Origin: Chthoniobacter sp.
GTDB lineage: Bacteria > Verrucomicrobiota > Verrucomicrobiia > Chthoniobacterales > Chthoniobacteraceae
Assembly: GCA_021414005.1 (NCBI GenBank)
Contig: JAIOPH010000002.1
Coordinates: forward strand, 1 to 64,000
DNA: 64,000 nt
Reading direction: 5' to 3'
The notes under the pieces were generated by a model, which saw only the letters and a program-made list of their open reading frames with translations, was not told where the DNA came from and did no database searches. Of the stretch, positions 14,836 to 28,731 are shown piece by piece. How positions within the stretch are numbered: the stretch's first letter is position 1; each line of letters starts with the position of its first letter. The position numbers were made by a program, and so were the translations under genes.

Positions 14836-16212
14836 TTACCGAAACAACGCCCGGCAAAGCGTTACCGACGCGATGACCGCTACGGCGTCCGCTGTGAGCC
14901 CGGCGATAATCGCGTGTCGCGTGCGGCGAATCGCCACACTGCCGAAGTACACCGCCAGCACGTAGAACGTCGTCTCCGTGCTTCCGAAAATCGTCGCCGC
15001 CATTTTCGCGATCAAGCTGTCCGCGCCGATGCCGGGGCGGTTCACCAGCTCGACGAACAGCCCCTGTGTGGCACTGCCGCTGAGCGGGCGCAGCAGCACC
15101 AGCGGCAGTAACTCCGCCGGGAAACCGACCCGCGACAGCCACGGCCCGAGGCTGTTCGTCATGCCCTGAATCACCCCGGCTTCGCGAAGCATGCGGATGG
15201 AGACCAGCATCGCTACGAGAAACGGGATGATCCGCGTGCCTGTGGCAAACGCCTCCTTCGCGCCGTCGGTGAACTGTTCATAGACCTTCACGCCGCGCAG
15301 CGTGGCATAAAGCGGGAGGAAGGTGAGCAGCCAGGGCACCGCAGTGAGGGAGAGTGTTTTCACCGCCCGGAGCACGGGTTTCGCCGCGAGCGGCAGATCA
15401 GGAAAAAGATCGGCGTAGCGCCATTCCGCGTGGAGCGATTTTGGAATCCACGCCATTGCCTCGGGCGCAAAAATCACCGCACAAAGCAGTGCAAACAGTA
15501 CGGTGTGGGCAAGGAGAATGGCGCGTTTGGTCGCGGTCATCGCGGCGGGCGGTGCTTCGTCGAACGATGTTGGCGCGGCCTCGGGCGTGGCCTCGTCCTC
15601 CGCGGACTTCGCGTCGGGTGGCTGGGACGCAAACATCGGGAGCCTTTCCAGAATTTTCGCCGCTGTGATGCCGCAGGTCAGCCCGATGGTCGTCGCCAGC
15701 ACCGCCGCGGGCACGAAACCGGTCGCGTCTTTTGCCCCCGCGATGGCGAGGATGCTGATCGCCGTCGTCGGCAGGAGTTGAATCGACGCGGTGTTGATTG
15801 CGAGAAACGTACACATCGCATTCGACGCCGTGTCCTTGCGCGGGTTGAGTTGCTGGAGCAGGGCCATCGCCCGCAGTCCGAGGGGCGTTGCGGCGTTGCC
15901 GAGCCCGAGCATGTTCGCCGCCATGTTCATTACCATCGCGCCCATCGCGGGATGCTCCGGCGGCACCTCGGGAAAAAGCCGGCGCAAAACTGGCCGCAGC
16001 GCCCGCGCGATGATCTGGACCAGCCCGCCCCGCTCAGCCAGGCGCATCATGCCCAGCCACATCGCCATCAGTCCCACGAGTGGCAGCGCGATGGTCATCA
16101 CGGCGTCCTTCGCCGTCTGGAAAGCTCCCGTTGTCACCGCATCCAGCCGGCCCGTGAAGCCGCCAACCAGCACGGCGATGAGCAGGAAGGCGAGCCAGAC
16201 GTAATTGAGCAT
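14836..16212 (-). CDS. SpmA-SpmB fusion membrane protein (nucleoside-recognition/Gate domains)
   Basis: The product is 458 aa. The N-terminal half (to about 200) resembles spore maturation protein A: MLNYVWLAFLLIAVLVGGFT, LPLVGLMAMWLGMMRLAERG and PAMGAMVMNMAANMLGLGNA. The C-terminal half (about 285-458) resembles SpmB: GTRIIPFLVAMLVSIRMLRE, LPLVLLRPLSGSATQG and GSTETTFYVLAVYFGSVAI. Both are Gate-domain membrane modules, two proteins in Bacillus and fused here by a polar linker (about 205-235). Similar fusions are known in non-sporulating Gram-negatives. The transport substrate is unknown. It is convergent with the pstS-like gene. Confidence 0.88.
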   Translation of the reverse strand: MLNYVWLAFLLIAVLVGGFTGRLDAVTTGAFQTAKDAVMTIALPLVGLMAMWLGMMRLAERGGLVQIIARALRPVLRRLFPEVPPEHPAMGAMVMNMAANMLGLGNAATPLGLRAMALLQQLNPRKDTASNAMCTFLAINTASIQLLPTTAISILAIAGAKDATGFVPAAVLATTIGLTCGITAAKILERLPMFASQPPDAKSAEDEATPEAAPTSFDEAPPAAMTATKRAILLAHTVLFALLCAVIFAPEAMAWIPKSLHAEWRYADLFPDLPLAAKPVLRAVKTLSLTAVPWLLTFLPLYATLRGVKVYEQFTDGAKEAFATGTRIIPFLVAMLVSIRMLREAGVIQGMTNSLGPWLSRVGFPAELLPLVLLRPLSGSATQGLFVELVNRPGIGADSLIAKMAATIFGSTETTFYVLAVYFGSVAIRRTRHAIIAGLTADAVAVIASVTLCRALFR

Positions 16213-16306
16213 GGATCGGATTTAGGGCGAAACGCGGGGCATTTAGAAAGGGTGAAGTTTTCCTCGGGCCGAGGCGGGGCGCACCTCGCAGGCGCAGGCC
16301 TTTGGA

Positions 16307-16831
16307 TCAAGTGCGCTGGCGGTAGGCGCGGGAGAGGGCGACGTATTTTTCCGCCCAGACTTTGATGCCAGCCTGCTCATCGAGCGAGAGGGTGCGGACA
16401 ATTTTTCCGGGTGAGCCGAGGACCAGAGAGCCGGGTGGGATTTTGGTCCCGCCTGTAACGAGCGCGCCGGCACCAATGATGGAGCGCGCGCCGATTTCCG
16501 CGCCGTCGAGAATTATGGCACCCATGCCGATGAGGACTTCGTCGGCAACAGTGCAGGCGTGAAGCACCGCCTTGTGGCCCACGGTGACAAGTTCGCCAAC
16601 GAACGCGCCGTAGTCGTCCGCGAGATGCACGACCGCGCCGTCCTGCACGTTCGAGCGCGGACCGATCAGGATGCGGTTGATGTCGCCGCGGAGCACGGCC
16701 CCGAACCAAACACTGGATTCCTCGGAGAGCGTGACGTCACCGATGAGGTCAGCGCTCGGGGCGATGAACGCGGAAGGATGAATCTTCGGGGGAGTGTGGA
16801 GATAGCGCGCCAAGCGGTCGGAAAAATTCAT
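16307..16831 (-). CDS. Gamma-class carbonic anhydrase-like hexapeptide protein
   Basis: The product is 174 aa, a left-handed beta-helix built from hexapeptide repeats (SAFIAPSADLIGDVTLSEES and IGMGAIILDGAEIGARSIIG). Zinc-ligand histidines are present with the family spacing at H69 (VVHLADD), H86 and H91 (VGHKAVLHAC). R48 and D50 (VLRGDIN) and the GSPGKIVR C-terminal motif match the YrdA/PaaY/CaiE group. It may hydrate CO2, but many members show weak or no activity, so it could equally be an accessory acyl-group-related protein. It is a single gene downstream of the HU promoter region. Confidence 0.88.
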   Translation of the reverse strand: MNFSDRLARYLHTPPKIHPSAFIAPSADLIGDVTLSEESSVWFGAVLRGDINRILIGPRSNVQDGAVVHLADDYGAFVGELVTVGHKAVLHACTVADEVLIGMGAIILDGAEIGARSIIGAGALVTGGTKIPPGSLVLGSPGKIVRTLSLDEQAGIKVWAEKYVALSRAYRQRT

Positions 16832-17017
16832 GCGGCGAGCGTGTTGTTTGGCGGCGGCCAGATCAACCGGGAACGCTGATGGTTAGAAGATTGTCGGCTT
16901 TGAAAAAATCTTTGCAGAATAGGTTGACTTCGATTTCGCGCCCGGGCAAAACACGGGCATACCGCTGGTTCCACCCCCAGCATCACTCCAACTCAACTCC
17001 AGGAAATTCAACAACTC

Positions 17018-17296
17018 ATGAATAAGGCAGAACTCGTCGAAAGCGTCCAAAAATCCCTCGGTAAAACAGCCAGCAAAGCGGAGGCTGAGCGTGCCGTTGC
17101 CGCCGTTATCGACGGCATCAAAGGCAGCCTGAAAAAAGGCAAGCCGGTGCAGCTCGTGGGCTTTGGGACGTTTAAAATCGCGAACCGCAAGGCGCGAATG
17201 GGCATCAACCCGAAGACGGGGGCGAAGATCAAAATTAAAGCTTCCAAGAGCGTGAAATTCGCCGCTGGCAAGGATCTCAAATCCAAGCTCAAGTAA
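17018..17296 (+). CDS. HU-family nucleoid DNA-binding protein
   Basis: The product is 92 aa, standard for HU/IHF. Dimerisation helices (MNKAELVESVQKSLG, AERAVAAVIDGIKGSLKKGK) are followed by PVQLVGFGTFKIANRKARMG and the DNA-gripping beta-arm INPKTGAKIKIKASKSVKFA. The NPKTG motif carries the proline that intercalates into DNA. It is expected to be an abundant nucleoid protein, consistent with its strong intrinsic terminator 20 bp after the stop. Confidence 0.95.
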   Translation: MNKAELVESVQKSLGKTASKAEAERAVAAVIDGIKGSLKKGKPVQLVGFGTFKIANRKARMGINPKTGAKIKIKASKSVKFAAGKDLKSKLK

Positions 17297-17315
17297 TTTC
17301 CCCCTCGTAACCGAG

Positions 17316-17351
17316 AAACCCCGTTTTGCATCGCGCAAAACGGGGTTTTTC
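17316..17351 (+). terminator. Rho-independent terminator of the HU gene
   Basis: Perfect 14-bp stem AAACCCCGTTTTGC (17316-17329) and GCAAAACGGGGTTT (17335-17348) with a five-base loop, ending in a run of Ts to 17350. Confidence 0.92.
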
Positions 17352-17468
17352 ACGTACGGAGCCAAACCCAGCGATTGGCGATGTGATTAAGAGCCGTCCG
17401 ACATCGTTCCACTCTGCGGGCTTAGAGGCGCGCATATTGCTAGAGTTGTTCATCGCAAGTTGCATGGG

Positions 17469-21475
<4,007 letters not shown>

Positions 21476-21479
<4 letters not shown>

Positions 21480-22060
21480 AAATTCTAATCGCCGAGGATG
21501 ATCCTGTTTCCGCGAAGGTGCTGCAGCTCACCCTGCAGCATTACGGTCACGAGGTGATCGTCGCGGCCAGCGGATCGGAAGCGTGGGAGATTTTCAATGC
21601 CGAGCCCGTGCGCGTCATCGTCAGCGATTGGATGATGCCGGGGCTGGATGGGCTGGAGCTTTGCCAGAAAGTCCGCGTGCGACCAAAGACGGAGTACACC
21701 TATTTCATCCTCCTGACCGCGATCCATACCGGACGGGATAACCTGAAGCACGCCATGGATGCCGGCGTGGACGACTTTCTCACCAAGCCGCTCGACCGCG
21801 AGGCCATCCTGATGCGGTTGCGCGTCGCCGAGCGCATCCTGGAATTCACCACGCAAATTCGGATGCTAAAGCAGCTCATTCCGATCTGCATGTACTGCAA
21901 GCGGGTGCGCGACGATTCGAACTATTGGGATCAGGTCGAGAACTACATCCACGAGCACACCGGCAGCAATTTTAGCCACGGCATCTGCCCCGCTTGCTTC
22001 GATACGCAAATGGGCAATCTGACCCGAACCGGGTTGACGATTTCGCCCGCGGCGGAGTAA
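21476..22060 (+). CDS. Response regulator with C-terminal CxxC...CxxC zinc-ribbon-like module
   Basis: The product is 194 aa, starting at an ATGA overlap with the hybrid kinase stop, so the two are translationally coupled. The receiver has the acidic pocket (LIAEDDPVS), phospho-Asp in VIVSDWMMPGLDG and conserved Lys in DDFLTKPLD. After a helix (LRVAERILEFTTQIRMLKQL) comes PICMYCKRVRDDSNYWDQVE, then SHGICPACFD. This two-cysteine-pair module with a conserved tryptophan also occurs at the ends of other bacterial signalling proteins, and zinc binding is inferred. There is no DNA-binding or enzymatic output domain, so it may act by protein contact. Confidence 0.88.
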
Positions 22061-22070
22061 TCCCGCCGGG

Positions 22071-22820
22071 CTAGGCCACGCCGTCCTTGACCGCAGCGAC
22101 GGTGTATTCGCGATTGAGCCGGGCGATGACGGAGGCGGGGATGTCCGCCGGACAGACGGCTTCGCACTCGAGGTAGTTCGAGCAATTGCCGAAGCCTTCC
22201 TCGTCCATGGTGCGGACCATCTTGAGCGCGCGCGAGGTGCGCTCGGCCTGGCCTTGCGGGAGCAGGGCGAGGTGGGAAACTTTCGCGCCGACGAAGAGCA
22301 TCGCGCTGGCGTTCGGGCAAGCGGCCACGCAGGCGCCGCAGCCGATGCAGGCGGCGGCTTCCATGGCGGCGTCGGCGGCGACTTTCGGCACGGGGAGGCA
22401 GTTCGCGTCCTGTGCCGAGCCGGTGCGCGCGGTGATGAATCCACCCGCCTGCTGGATGCGGTCGAAGGCGCTGCGATCGACAATGAGATCGCGGACGACG
22501 GGGAAGGTTTTCGCGCGGAACGGCTCGACGTGGATGGTCTCGCCGTCCTTGAATTTCCGCATGTAGAGCTGGCAGGTGGTGGTCTCGCTCGGGCCGTGGG
22601 GCACGCCGTTGATCGAGAGCGAACACGTCCCGCAGATGCCTTCGCGGCAGTCGTGGTCGAAGGCGATGGGCTCTTCACCTTTGCCGGTGAGGTCATCGTT
22701 CACGATGTCGAGCATCTCGAGGAAGGACGCATCCTCCGGGATGTTGCGGGCTTCGATGTCGGCGAGCTTGCCGGCACTTTTCGCGTCTTTCTGACGCCAG
22801 ACTTTGAGGTGAAGATTCAT
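22071..22820 (-). CDS. sdhB: Succinate dehydrogenase iron-sulfur subunit
   Basis: The product is 249 aa and the third gene of sdhCAB. An N-terminal plant-type [2Fe-2S] domain ([15 protein letters not shown], then a later Cys in [10 protein letters not shown]) is followed by a C-terminal ferredoxin-like domain with [18 protein letters not shown] and [12 protein letters not shown]. It carries electrons from FAD in SdhA to the membrane anchor during succinate oxidation (or fumarate reduction). The 12-bp gap to sdhA supports one transcript. Length and motif order are typical of the type-B (Bacillus-like) enzyme. Confidence 0.95.
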   Translation of the reverse strand: MNLHLKVWRQKDAKSAGKLADIEARNIPEDASFLEMLDIVNDDLTGKGEEPIAFDHDCREGICGTCSLSINGVPHGPSETTTCQLYMRKFKDGETIHVEPFRAKTFPVVRDLIVDRSAFDRIQQAGGFITARTGSAQDANCLPVPKVAADAAMEAAACIGCGACVAACPNASAMLFVGAKVSHLALLPQGQAERTSRALKMVRTMDEEGFGNCSNYLECEAVCPADIPASVIARLNREYTVAAVKDGVA

Positions 22821-22832
22821 GTCGGAAAGCGG

Positions 22833-24752
22833 TTACTTGTAGCTGCGGACGCTGGGGTGGACTTCCTCGAAGACCAGCGGTTCGACGTTGCGGGTGGGTT
22901 TCGCGCCTTCGCCGTTGAAGCCCCAAGCGGCGACGTGCTGGAAGTTGCTGTCGTCGCGTTTGGCTTCGCCGTCGGGGTATTGGAATTCCTCGCGGAAATG
23001 GCCGCCGCACGATTCGCGGCGCTCGAAGGCGTCGAGGCAGAGCAACTCGCCGAACTCGAGGAAGTCGGCGACGCGCCCGGCTTTTTCGAGCGAGACATTG
23101 AGGGCTTCGCCTTCGCCGGGGACGTTGACGTTTTTCCAGAACTCCTCCCGCAGCGGCGGAATCTGCGCGAGGGCGCGCTGGAGGCTTTTTTCGCTGCGGG
23201 CCATGCCGCAGTAGTCCCACATGATGCGACCGAGTTCGCGGTGGAAGTGATCGACGGTGCGCTTGCCTTTGATGCCGAGCAGGCGGTTGGTGCGGGCGCG
23301 CACGTCAGCTTCGGTGCGCTTGAATTCCTCGCGGTCGGTGGTCGGACGCTTGCCGATTTGCGGCGCGAGGTAGTTGCCGATCGTGTACGGCAGGACGAAG
23401 TAGCCGTCGGCCAGTCCTTGCATCAGCGCGCTGGCGCCAAGGCGGTTCGCGCCGTGGTCGGAGAAGTTCGCTTCGCCGAGGACGAAGAGGCCGGGGATGT
23501 TGGACATCAGATCGTAGTCCACCCAGAGCCCGCCCATCGTGTAATGCACGGCGGGGTAGATGCGCATCGGTTGCTGGTAGGCGTTTTCACCTGTGATCTG
23601 GTGATACATGTCGAAAAGGTTGCCGTAGCGTTCGCGAACGGTCGGCTCGCCGAGGCGTTTGATGGCGTCGGCGAAATCGAGAAACACGCCGAGCCCGCCG
23701 GGACCGACGCCGCGACCGTCGTCGCACGCCTCTTTCGCGGAACGCGAGGAAATGTCGCGCGGGGCGAGGTTGCCAAAGCTGGGATATTTCCGCTCGAGAT
23801 AGTAGTCGCGCTCGGCGTCGGGGATTTCGTGGGGCTTGCGGTTGTCGCCTTTCTTTTTGGGAACCCAGACGCGCCCGTCGTTGCGGAGCGACTCGGACAT
23901 GAGGGTGAGCTTGCTCTGGTAGTCTCCGGCGACCGGGATGCACGTCGGGTGGATTTGCGTGTAGCAGGGGTTGGCGAAGAGCGCGCCGCGTTTGTAGGCG
24001 CGCCAGGAGGCGGTGACGTTGCAGCCTTTCGCGTTGGTCGAAAGGTAGAAGACGTTGCCGTAGCCGCCGGTGCAGAGCAGGACGGCGTCGGCGGCGTGCG
24101 AGGTGATCGCACCGGTCACCATGTCGCGGACGACGATGCCTTTCGCGTGGCCGTCCACGAGCACGACATCGAGCATCTCAGTGCGCGGAAACATCTCGAC
24201 GGTCTTTTCCGCGATCTGCCGGTTCAGCGCGGAGTAAGCGCCGAGCAGGAGTTGCTGCCCCGTTTGCCCGCGGGCGTAAAACGTCCGCGAGACCTGTGCG
24301 CCGCCGAACGAGCGATTCGCCAGCAGCCCGCCGTATTCGCGCGCGAACGGCACGCCCTGCGCCACGCATTGGTCGATGATCGCCGCGCTCACCTCCGCGA
24401 GCCGGTACACGTTGGCCTCGCGCGAGCGGAAGTCGCCACCCTTGATCGTGTCGTAGAAAAGCCGCTGCACGGAGTCGCCGTCGTTCTGGTAATTCTTCGC
24501 TGCATTGATCCCGCCCTGCGCGGCGATCGAGTGCGCCCGGCGCGGCGAATCCTGGTAGCAAAAGCACTTCACTTTATACCCCATCTCCCCGAGCGAAGCG
24601 GCCGCGCTTGCCCCCGCAAGGCCGCTGCCGACGACGATGATCTCATACTTCCGCCGGTTCGCGGGATTGATCAGCTTCGACTCAAACTTGTGCTTCTCCC
24701 ACTTCTGGGAAAGCGGGCCCGACGGGATTTTCGAATCAAGGACAGCGCTCAT
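22833..24752 (-). CDS. sdhA: Succinate dehydrogenase/fumarate reductase flavoprotein subunit
   Basis: The product is 639 aa. The FAD-binding Rossmann motif is [20 protein letters not shown], the covalent-FAD His sits in [18 protein letters not shown], and [20 protein letters not shown] shapes the active site. The catalytic Arg region reads [20 protein letters not shown]. The long form with [20 protein letters not shown] matches the type-B enzymes that pair with a single five-helix cytochrome b subunit. Its start codon shares one base with the sdhC stop (TAATG), a strong sign of coupled translation. Confidence 0.96.
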   Translation of the reverse strand: MSAVLDSKIPSGPLSQKWEKHKFESKLINPANRRKYEIIVVGSGLAGASAAASLGEMGYKVKCFCYQDSPRRAHSIAAQGGINAAKNYQNDGDSVQRLFYDTIKGGDFRSREANVYRLAEVSAAIIDQCVAQGVPFAREYGGLLANRSFGGAQVSRTFYARGQTGQQLLLGAYSALNRQIAEKTVEMFPRTEMLDVVLVDGHAKGIVVRDMVTGAITSHAADAVLLCTGGYGNVFYLSTNAKGCNVTASWRAYKRGALFANPCYTQIHPTCIPVAGDYQSKLTLMSESLRNDGRVWVPKKKGDNRKPHEIPDAERDYYLERKYPSFGNLAPRDISSRSAKEACDDGRGVGPGGLGVFLDFADAIKRLGEPTVRERYGNLFDMYHQITGENAYQQPMRIYPAVHYTMGGLWVDYDLMSNIPGLFVLGEANFSDHGANRLGASALMQGLADGYFVLPYTIGNYLAPQIGKRPTTDREEFKRTEADVRARTNRLLGIKGKRTVDHFHRELGRIMWDYCGMARSEKSLQRALAQIPPLREEFWKNVNVPGEGEALNVSLEKAGRVADFLEFGELLCLDAFERRESCGGHFREEFQYPDGEAKRDDSNFQHVAAWGFNGEGAKPTRNVEPLVFEEVHPSVRSYK

Positions 24753-25429
24753 TATTTAAGGACTCCGGTAAGGACGGCAACGGGGATGGAGGCGTAGCCG
24801 AGGAAGATCAGCCACGAGAAAGCCACCCCGCCTTTCTCCCACAGCGGGCGCACCTTCGCGCTATTGAGGCCGAGCGTTTGGAAAAGGCTGCCGATGCCGT
24901 GATTGAGGTGCATCGCCAGCAGGCCGACGGCCACGACGTAGAAGCCCGAGGCCGCCTTGCTTTGGAAGCCGAGGATCATCATCCGGTAAACGTCGTGCCG
25001 CCCTTTGTCGTCGTGCAGCGCGAGGAAGCTCGGGTCGATTTTCTGCGCGGTGAAATGCAGGAGGTGAAAGACGATGAAGCAGAGAACCATGAGTCCGCTC
25101 AGCGCCATCATGCGCGCCGGGAGCGTGGCCGCGCGCCGCGTGGTCACCGCGTAGGGCGTACCGCGGGCGGCGCGGTTTTCGAGGCGGAGCTTGATCGTGA
25201 AAACGACATGCGCCACGAGCATCGCCAGCAAGCCCAGACGGACGACCCACAGCAGCTCGCCGAGGCCCTGCAGAAAGTGGCCGTAGCGGTTCAGCGGCTC
25301 GGGTCCGATGAAGACTTGGAGGTTGCCGATCATGTGGCCGACGACGAAGCCAAAGAGGCCCAGGCCGGTCAGCGCGACGATCCATTTGCGACCGATGGAA
25401 GAGGAGAGATACGAGGAGATGGGATTCAC
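24752..25429 (-). CDS. sdhC: Succinate dehydrogenase cytochrome b subunit (type B)
   Basis: The product is 225 aa from the GTG at 25429 ([20 protein letters not shown]). No better start or clear Shine-Dalgarno is visible, so the N-terminus is uncertain. It has five hydrophobic helices: [80 protein letters not shown] and [20 protein letters not shown]. Histidines within these helices (VGHMIGN, VAHVVF, FHLLHF, HLNHG) fit ligands for two b hemes. It anchors SdhAB and passes electrons to quinone. Confidence 0.92.
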   Translation of the reverse strand: MNPISSYLSSSIGRKWIVALTGLGLFGFVVGHMIGNLQVFIGPEPLNRYGHFLQGLGELLWVVRLGLLAMLVAHVVFTIKLRLENRAARGTPYAVTTRRAATLPARMMALSGLMVLCFIVFHLLHFTAQKIDPSFLALHDDKGRHDVYRMMILGFQSKAASGFYVVAVGLLAMHLNHGIGSLFQTLGLNSAKVRPLWEKGGVAFSWLIFLGYASIPVAVLTGVLK

Positions 25430-25445
25430 AGTTTGGACAAAAAAA

Positions 25446-25829
25446 TCAGGCGTCGGGAAACTCCGCTGGTTCGAGCCCCAGCGCCACGATCGAACAGCCG
25501 ACCACGGTACGCAGATGGAGATCCGCCGCCGCGTCGAGCAGGTCGTCGCTCTCGGAGCCGGGGTTGATCCACACTTCGCGCGGGTTTTTCGCCGCGATGG
25601 CGGGGAGCAATTGCAGTCCCACGGCGGGCGGCACATAGAGGCTCACGTAGTCGAGCGGCACGGTGATCACGTCGAGACTCGGATACGCCGTCAGCCCCTC
25701 CACGGTTGCCTCGCGCGGGTTCACTGGCACCACGTTCATGCCGTATTCGCGATACGCACGCACCGCCTTGTTCCCATACTTGCGCCGATCTTGCGAAGCG
25801 CCGAGGACTGCGACAGTGGGTTCAGACAT
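25446..25829 (-). CDS. CoA-binding-domain protein (YccU-like)
   Basis: The product is 127 aa (ATG 25829, MSEPTVAVLGASQDRRKYGN). It is a single Rossmann-type CoA_binding domain: VAVLGASQDRRKYGNKAVRA, GMNVVPVNPREATVEGLTAY, DVITVPLDYV, VWINPGSESDDLLDAAADL, then a C-terminal VVGCSIVAL. Small stand-alone members are widespread. Their role is not settled, though CoA binding is supported for relatives. It lies 16 bp upstream of sdhC on the same strand, so it may lead the sdh transcript. Confidence 0.88.
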   Translation of the reverse strand: MSEPTVAVLGASQDRRKYGNKAVRAYREYGMNVVPVNPREATVEGLTAYPSLDVITVPLDYVSLYVPPAVGLQLLPAIAAKNPREVWINPGSESDDLLDAAADLHLRTVVGCSIVALGLEPAEFPDA

Positions 25830-26125
25830 GAGTGATTGGGATTTTTCTAAAGGCCGCGTGCCGCGCATGGGAAGCGCGAAGTCTGTGCGGCGGAAAAATT
25901 TGTGCTGCGGATCCCCGATTTATCGCCGCCTCGAATATAACCCTTGCGCTTTCCCCGCGATGCAGTCTCTTCCCAGCCGCACCGTTAGAGCCCATAAGGG
26001 TAGGGAGATTGCCAGTTGTTTCGTTTCCGCGGATTCAGTTCCGCAGACTTCAGTGGCCGTTTGAGATCCGATTACCGGAAACCGCCAGTGTCTGCTCCGC
26101 AGTTGCAACTTAGAAACCAAATAAC
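25830..26125. other. 296-bp divergent intergenic region upstream of the RRM gene
   Basis: It separates the CoA-binding gene (leftward) from the RRM gene (rightward). No ORF with coding character and no tRNA is seen. It contains a near-duplicated TTCCGCGGATTCAGTTCCGC stretch around 26028-26047 and is less GC-rich than flanking genes towards the RRM start. A long leader for the RNA-binding protein mRNA is possible but not demonstrated. Confidence 0.5.
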
Positions 26126-26461
26126 ATGTCAACTAAACTCTACGTAGGGAATCTCTCCTTCGATACCACCGAAATGGATCTTCAAGATCACTTCGCCCAG
26201 GCCGGCTCCGTCACGGAAACCGCGCTCATGCAGGATAAGTTCACCGGCAAGTCCCGTGGCTTCGCCTTTGTCACCATGTCCAGCGCCGACGAAGCCCAGA
26301 AGGCCATCTCGATGTTCCACGGTCAGAACTTCCAGAACCGCGCCCTCACCGTCAACGAAGCCCGTCCGCGGGAAGATCGTCCGGGCGGCGGCGGCGGTCC
26401 CCGCAAGTCCTTTGGCGGCGGCGGCGGCGGCGAGCGCGGCGGCTACCAGAAGCGCTACTAA
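26126..26461 (+). CDS. RRM-type RNA-binding protein with glycine-rich tail
   Basis: The product is 111 aa. One RNA recognition motif fills residues 1-80, with RNP2 as LYVGNL and RNP1 as KSRGFAFVTM. The tail after VNEARPREDRP is Gly/Arg-rich (PGGGGGPRKSFGGGGGGERG). The architecture equals the small cold-inducible Rbp proteins of cyanobacteria and the RRM proteins of other PVC and proteobacteria. These bind single-stranded RNA through the aromatic RNP residues. It is a single gene ended by a strong terminator. A role in cold response or RNA chaperoning is inferred from relatives. Confidence 0.94.
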   Translation: MSTKLYVGNLSFDTTEMDLQDHFAQAGSVTETALMQDKFTGKSRGFAFVTMSSADEAQKAISMFHGQNFQNRALTVNEARPREDRPGGGGGPRKSFGGGGGGERGGYQKRY

Positions 26462-26488
26462 GCGCCTCGCTTAGGAATTAACCTCGCA

Positions 26489-26523
26489 AACGCCCCGGTC
26501 GAAAGGCCGGGGCGTTTTGCTTT
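26489..26523 (+). terminator. Rho-independent terminator after the RRM gene
   Basis: Stem AACGCCCCGG (26489-26498) and CCGGGGCGTT (26507-26516), eight-base loop TCGAAAGG, followed by a T-rich tract. Confidence 0.9.
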
Positions 26524-26620
26524 TTCGGCGGTGGAGGAAAAGGCTGCGCAAATCATGGAGAGTATCGCGCAATTGGTGTCATTGACGCCGCCCGCGAACT
26601 AGCCGAAGGGATAGCCACCG

Positions 26621-26968
26621 ATGGTTGCGCGCCTGACACTCCTGATTTCCCTGCTCGTGGGGCTCGCCTTCGGGCCGGTGCGCGGGGCAGTGTCGTGTGG
26701 GAAAGGGGCGGGCGTCGCGGTGTGCCACGCGTGCTGTGCGGATCCGGCTGCGGCTTGTTGCGCGATTGCCTGTGGGTCGGAAAAGCAGGCGCCTCCAGTG
26801 CAAGCTGCGCCGACTGCGGATAGTGGCAAGCAACTGGTAGCGCCGACGAGTGTGTTCGTCGGTTTCAGTCCCTCTCCTGTGGTCGAGTGTCCGGCGGTGC
26901 AGCGGCGGCAGGCGGCGCGGATGCCGGTGGTGGCGCGGCTCGATCTGATCTGCGTTCGGCTCATCTGA
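26621..26968 (+). CDS. Small cysteine-rich secreted protein leading the metal-efflux operon
   Basis: The product is 115 aa, with GAAGGG about 12 bases before the ATG as a ribosome binding site. The signal peptide is MVARLTLLISLLVGLAFGPV. The mature start is dense in cysteine (SCGKGAGVAVCHACCADPAA then ACCAIACGS): eight Cys and one His within about 30 residues, suited to soft-metal binding. The rest is low-complexity with a hydrophobic end (VVARLDLICVRLI). No family is recognised. It is 93 bp upstream of cusB in the same direction, so a periplasmic copper/silver-binding role is inferred from composition and position. Confidence 0.7.
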   Translation: MVARLTLLISLLVGLAFGPVRGAVSCGKGAGVAVCHACCADPAAACCAIACGSEKQAPPVQAAPTADSGKQLVAPTSVFVGFSPSPVVECPAVQRRQAARMPVVARLDLICVRLI

Positions 26969-27061
26969 GAGGGCATTGAACAGGCGTGGTGTGTCCACGC
27001 GTCTCGTGGCGGCGTCCCATTCGGGAGGCTGCCGTTCAAGGCAACCCAACTCTCAGATTCC

Positions 27062-28731
27062 ATGAACCGAACATTTCTCTCCTTCCTCATCATCGCCATC
27101 GCCGTCGTCGCCGCTGCGACTGGCTGGCACCTCGGCAGTCAGCGCGCGGCGCAGGCTGCGACCAGCCTGGCGGGCCAGCGCAAAGTGCTTTTTTACCAAA
27201 GCCCCATGCACCCATGGATCAAATCCGACCGGCCGGGCAACTGCACGATCTGCGGCATGAAACTCGTGCCCGTCTTCGAGGGCGACGCGGTCCCCGACGA
27301 AACGGCTGGCCCGGTGGTCAAACTCAGCGCACAGACGGTCGCCACGATTCAGGTCGAAACCACGCTGATCGCGCGACAGCCGCTCCGGCGCTTGATTCGC
27401 GTAGCCGGGCGGATCGATGACGACGACTCCGCGCACCGCCGGCTCTCGGCGTATGTCGAAGGCCGAATCGACAAACTCTTCGTCAACTCCATCGGCGCGG
27501 AAGTGGTCGCCGGACAGCCGCTGGCCTCGCTTTTCAGCCGCGAACTGCTCGTGGCCCGCAGCGAATACAACCTTGCCGCGCAACGTCCCGCGTCGCCGGA
27601 GCGCGAGAGCGCGCTCGCGGGCAGCCGACAGAAATTGCGGCGCTTCGGACTCACCGCCGAGCAGATCGAAAAGTTGCCGGGCCAGACCGGCGATACCTTC
27701 GACATTGTCGCGCCCATCACCGGCACGGTGGTCGAGCGCAAAGTTTATGAGGGGCAGTACGTGAAGGAGGGCGAGGTGCTCTTCGAGATCGCGGACTTTT
27801 CGAAAATGTGGTTCGTCTTCGACGCCTACGAGCGCGACCTCGCATGGATCCGTGTGGGGCAGACGGTCGAGGTCACCACGCCGAGTGTGCCGGGCAAAGT
27901 GTTCACCGCGCCGGTCGCGTTCATCGATCCCAACCTCGCGATGGAAACGCGCACGGCAAAAGTCCGCGTGATCCTGGACAACCCGTTGCTCGCCGATCCC
28001 GGCAAACATCGGCGTGAATTGCTGCACAAGATTTTCGCCGATGGCCGCATCCGCGTGGACACGGAGCCGGTGCTGACGGTGCCGCGCAGCGCAGTGCTTT
28101 CGCCCAGTGGCGAACCGGTGGTGTATGTCGCAAAAGGAGTGCGCGGGTACGAGCCGCGACGCATCACTCTCGGGCGGGCCGGGGATGATTTTTGGGAAGT
28201 GCTCGCGGGGTTGCAGGAAGGCGAGCGCGTCGTGACCACGGGCAATTTGCTCGTCGATGCGCAGGCGCAACTGGACCAGCCATCACCAGTGTCCGCTTCG
28301 AAAGCCGCAGCACCATTTTCCGACGCGCAGCGTGCTGGCGCGGAAAAGCTCTTCGTCGCAGTGTCTGCGGTGGGCGAAGCGCTGGCTGCGGACGATCTCG
28401 CCGCGCACAACGCGGGCATTGAAGCGCTGCACAACGCCGCGATGGCGTTCGAAGAACCGCGCCTGACCGCCGTCGCGCACGTCGGCCCGGCCAAGGATCT
28501 CACCGCCGCGCGCAAGCAGTTTTACCCGCTGAGCATGGCCGTGGCTGAACTCGCCTTGCAGTGGCGGCAGCAGGGCGGGGGAGGCAGCGTGAAAGTGTTT
28601 GAGTGTCCGATGGCCAAGAGCGCCGTCCCGAGCGCGGAGACCAATCAAGGCCGCTGGGTGCAGGTCGTCGGGCCGCTGCGCAATCCGTTTTTCGGCGCGG
28701 AGATGCTCGACTGCGGAAAGGAGATCAAGCC

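Noticed and set aside
14836..16212. Taking the SpmA/SpmB similarity as evidence of sporulation
   Set aside because: Fused homologues occur in non-sporulating bacteria and no other sporulation gene is in the window.
22254..24797. An 847-codon open frame on the plus strand opposite sdhA/sdhB
   Set aside because: It mirrors the sdhAB frame in GC-rich DNA, has no recognisable domain and would overlap two unmistakable genes over its full length.
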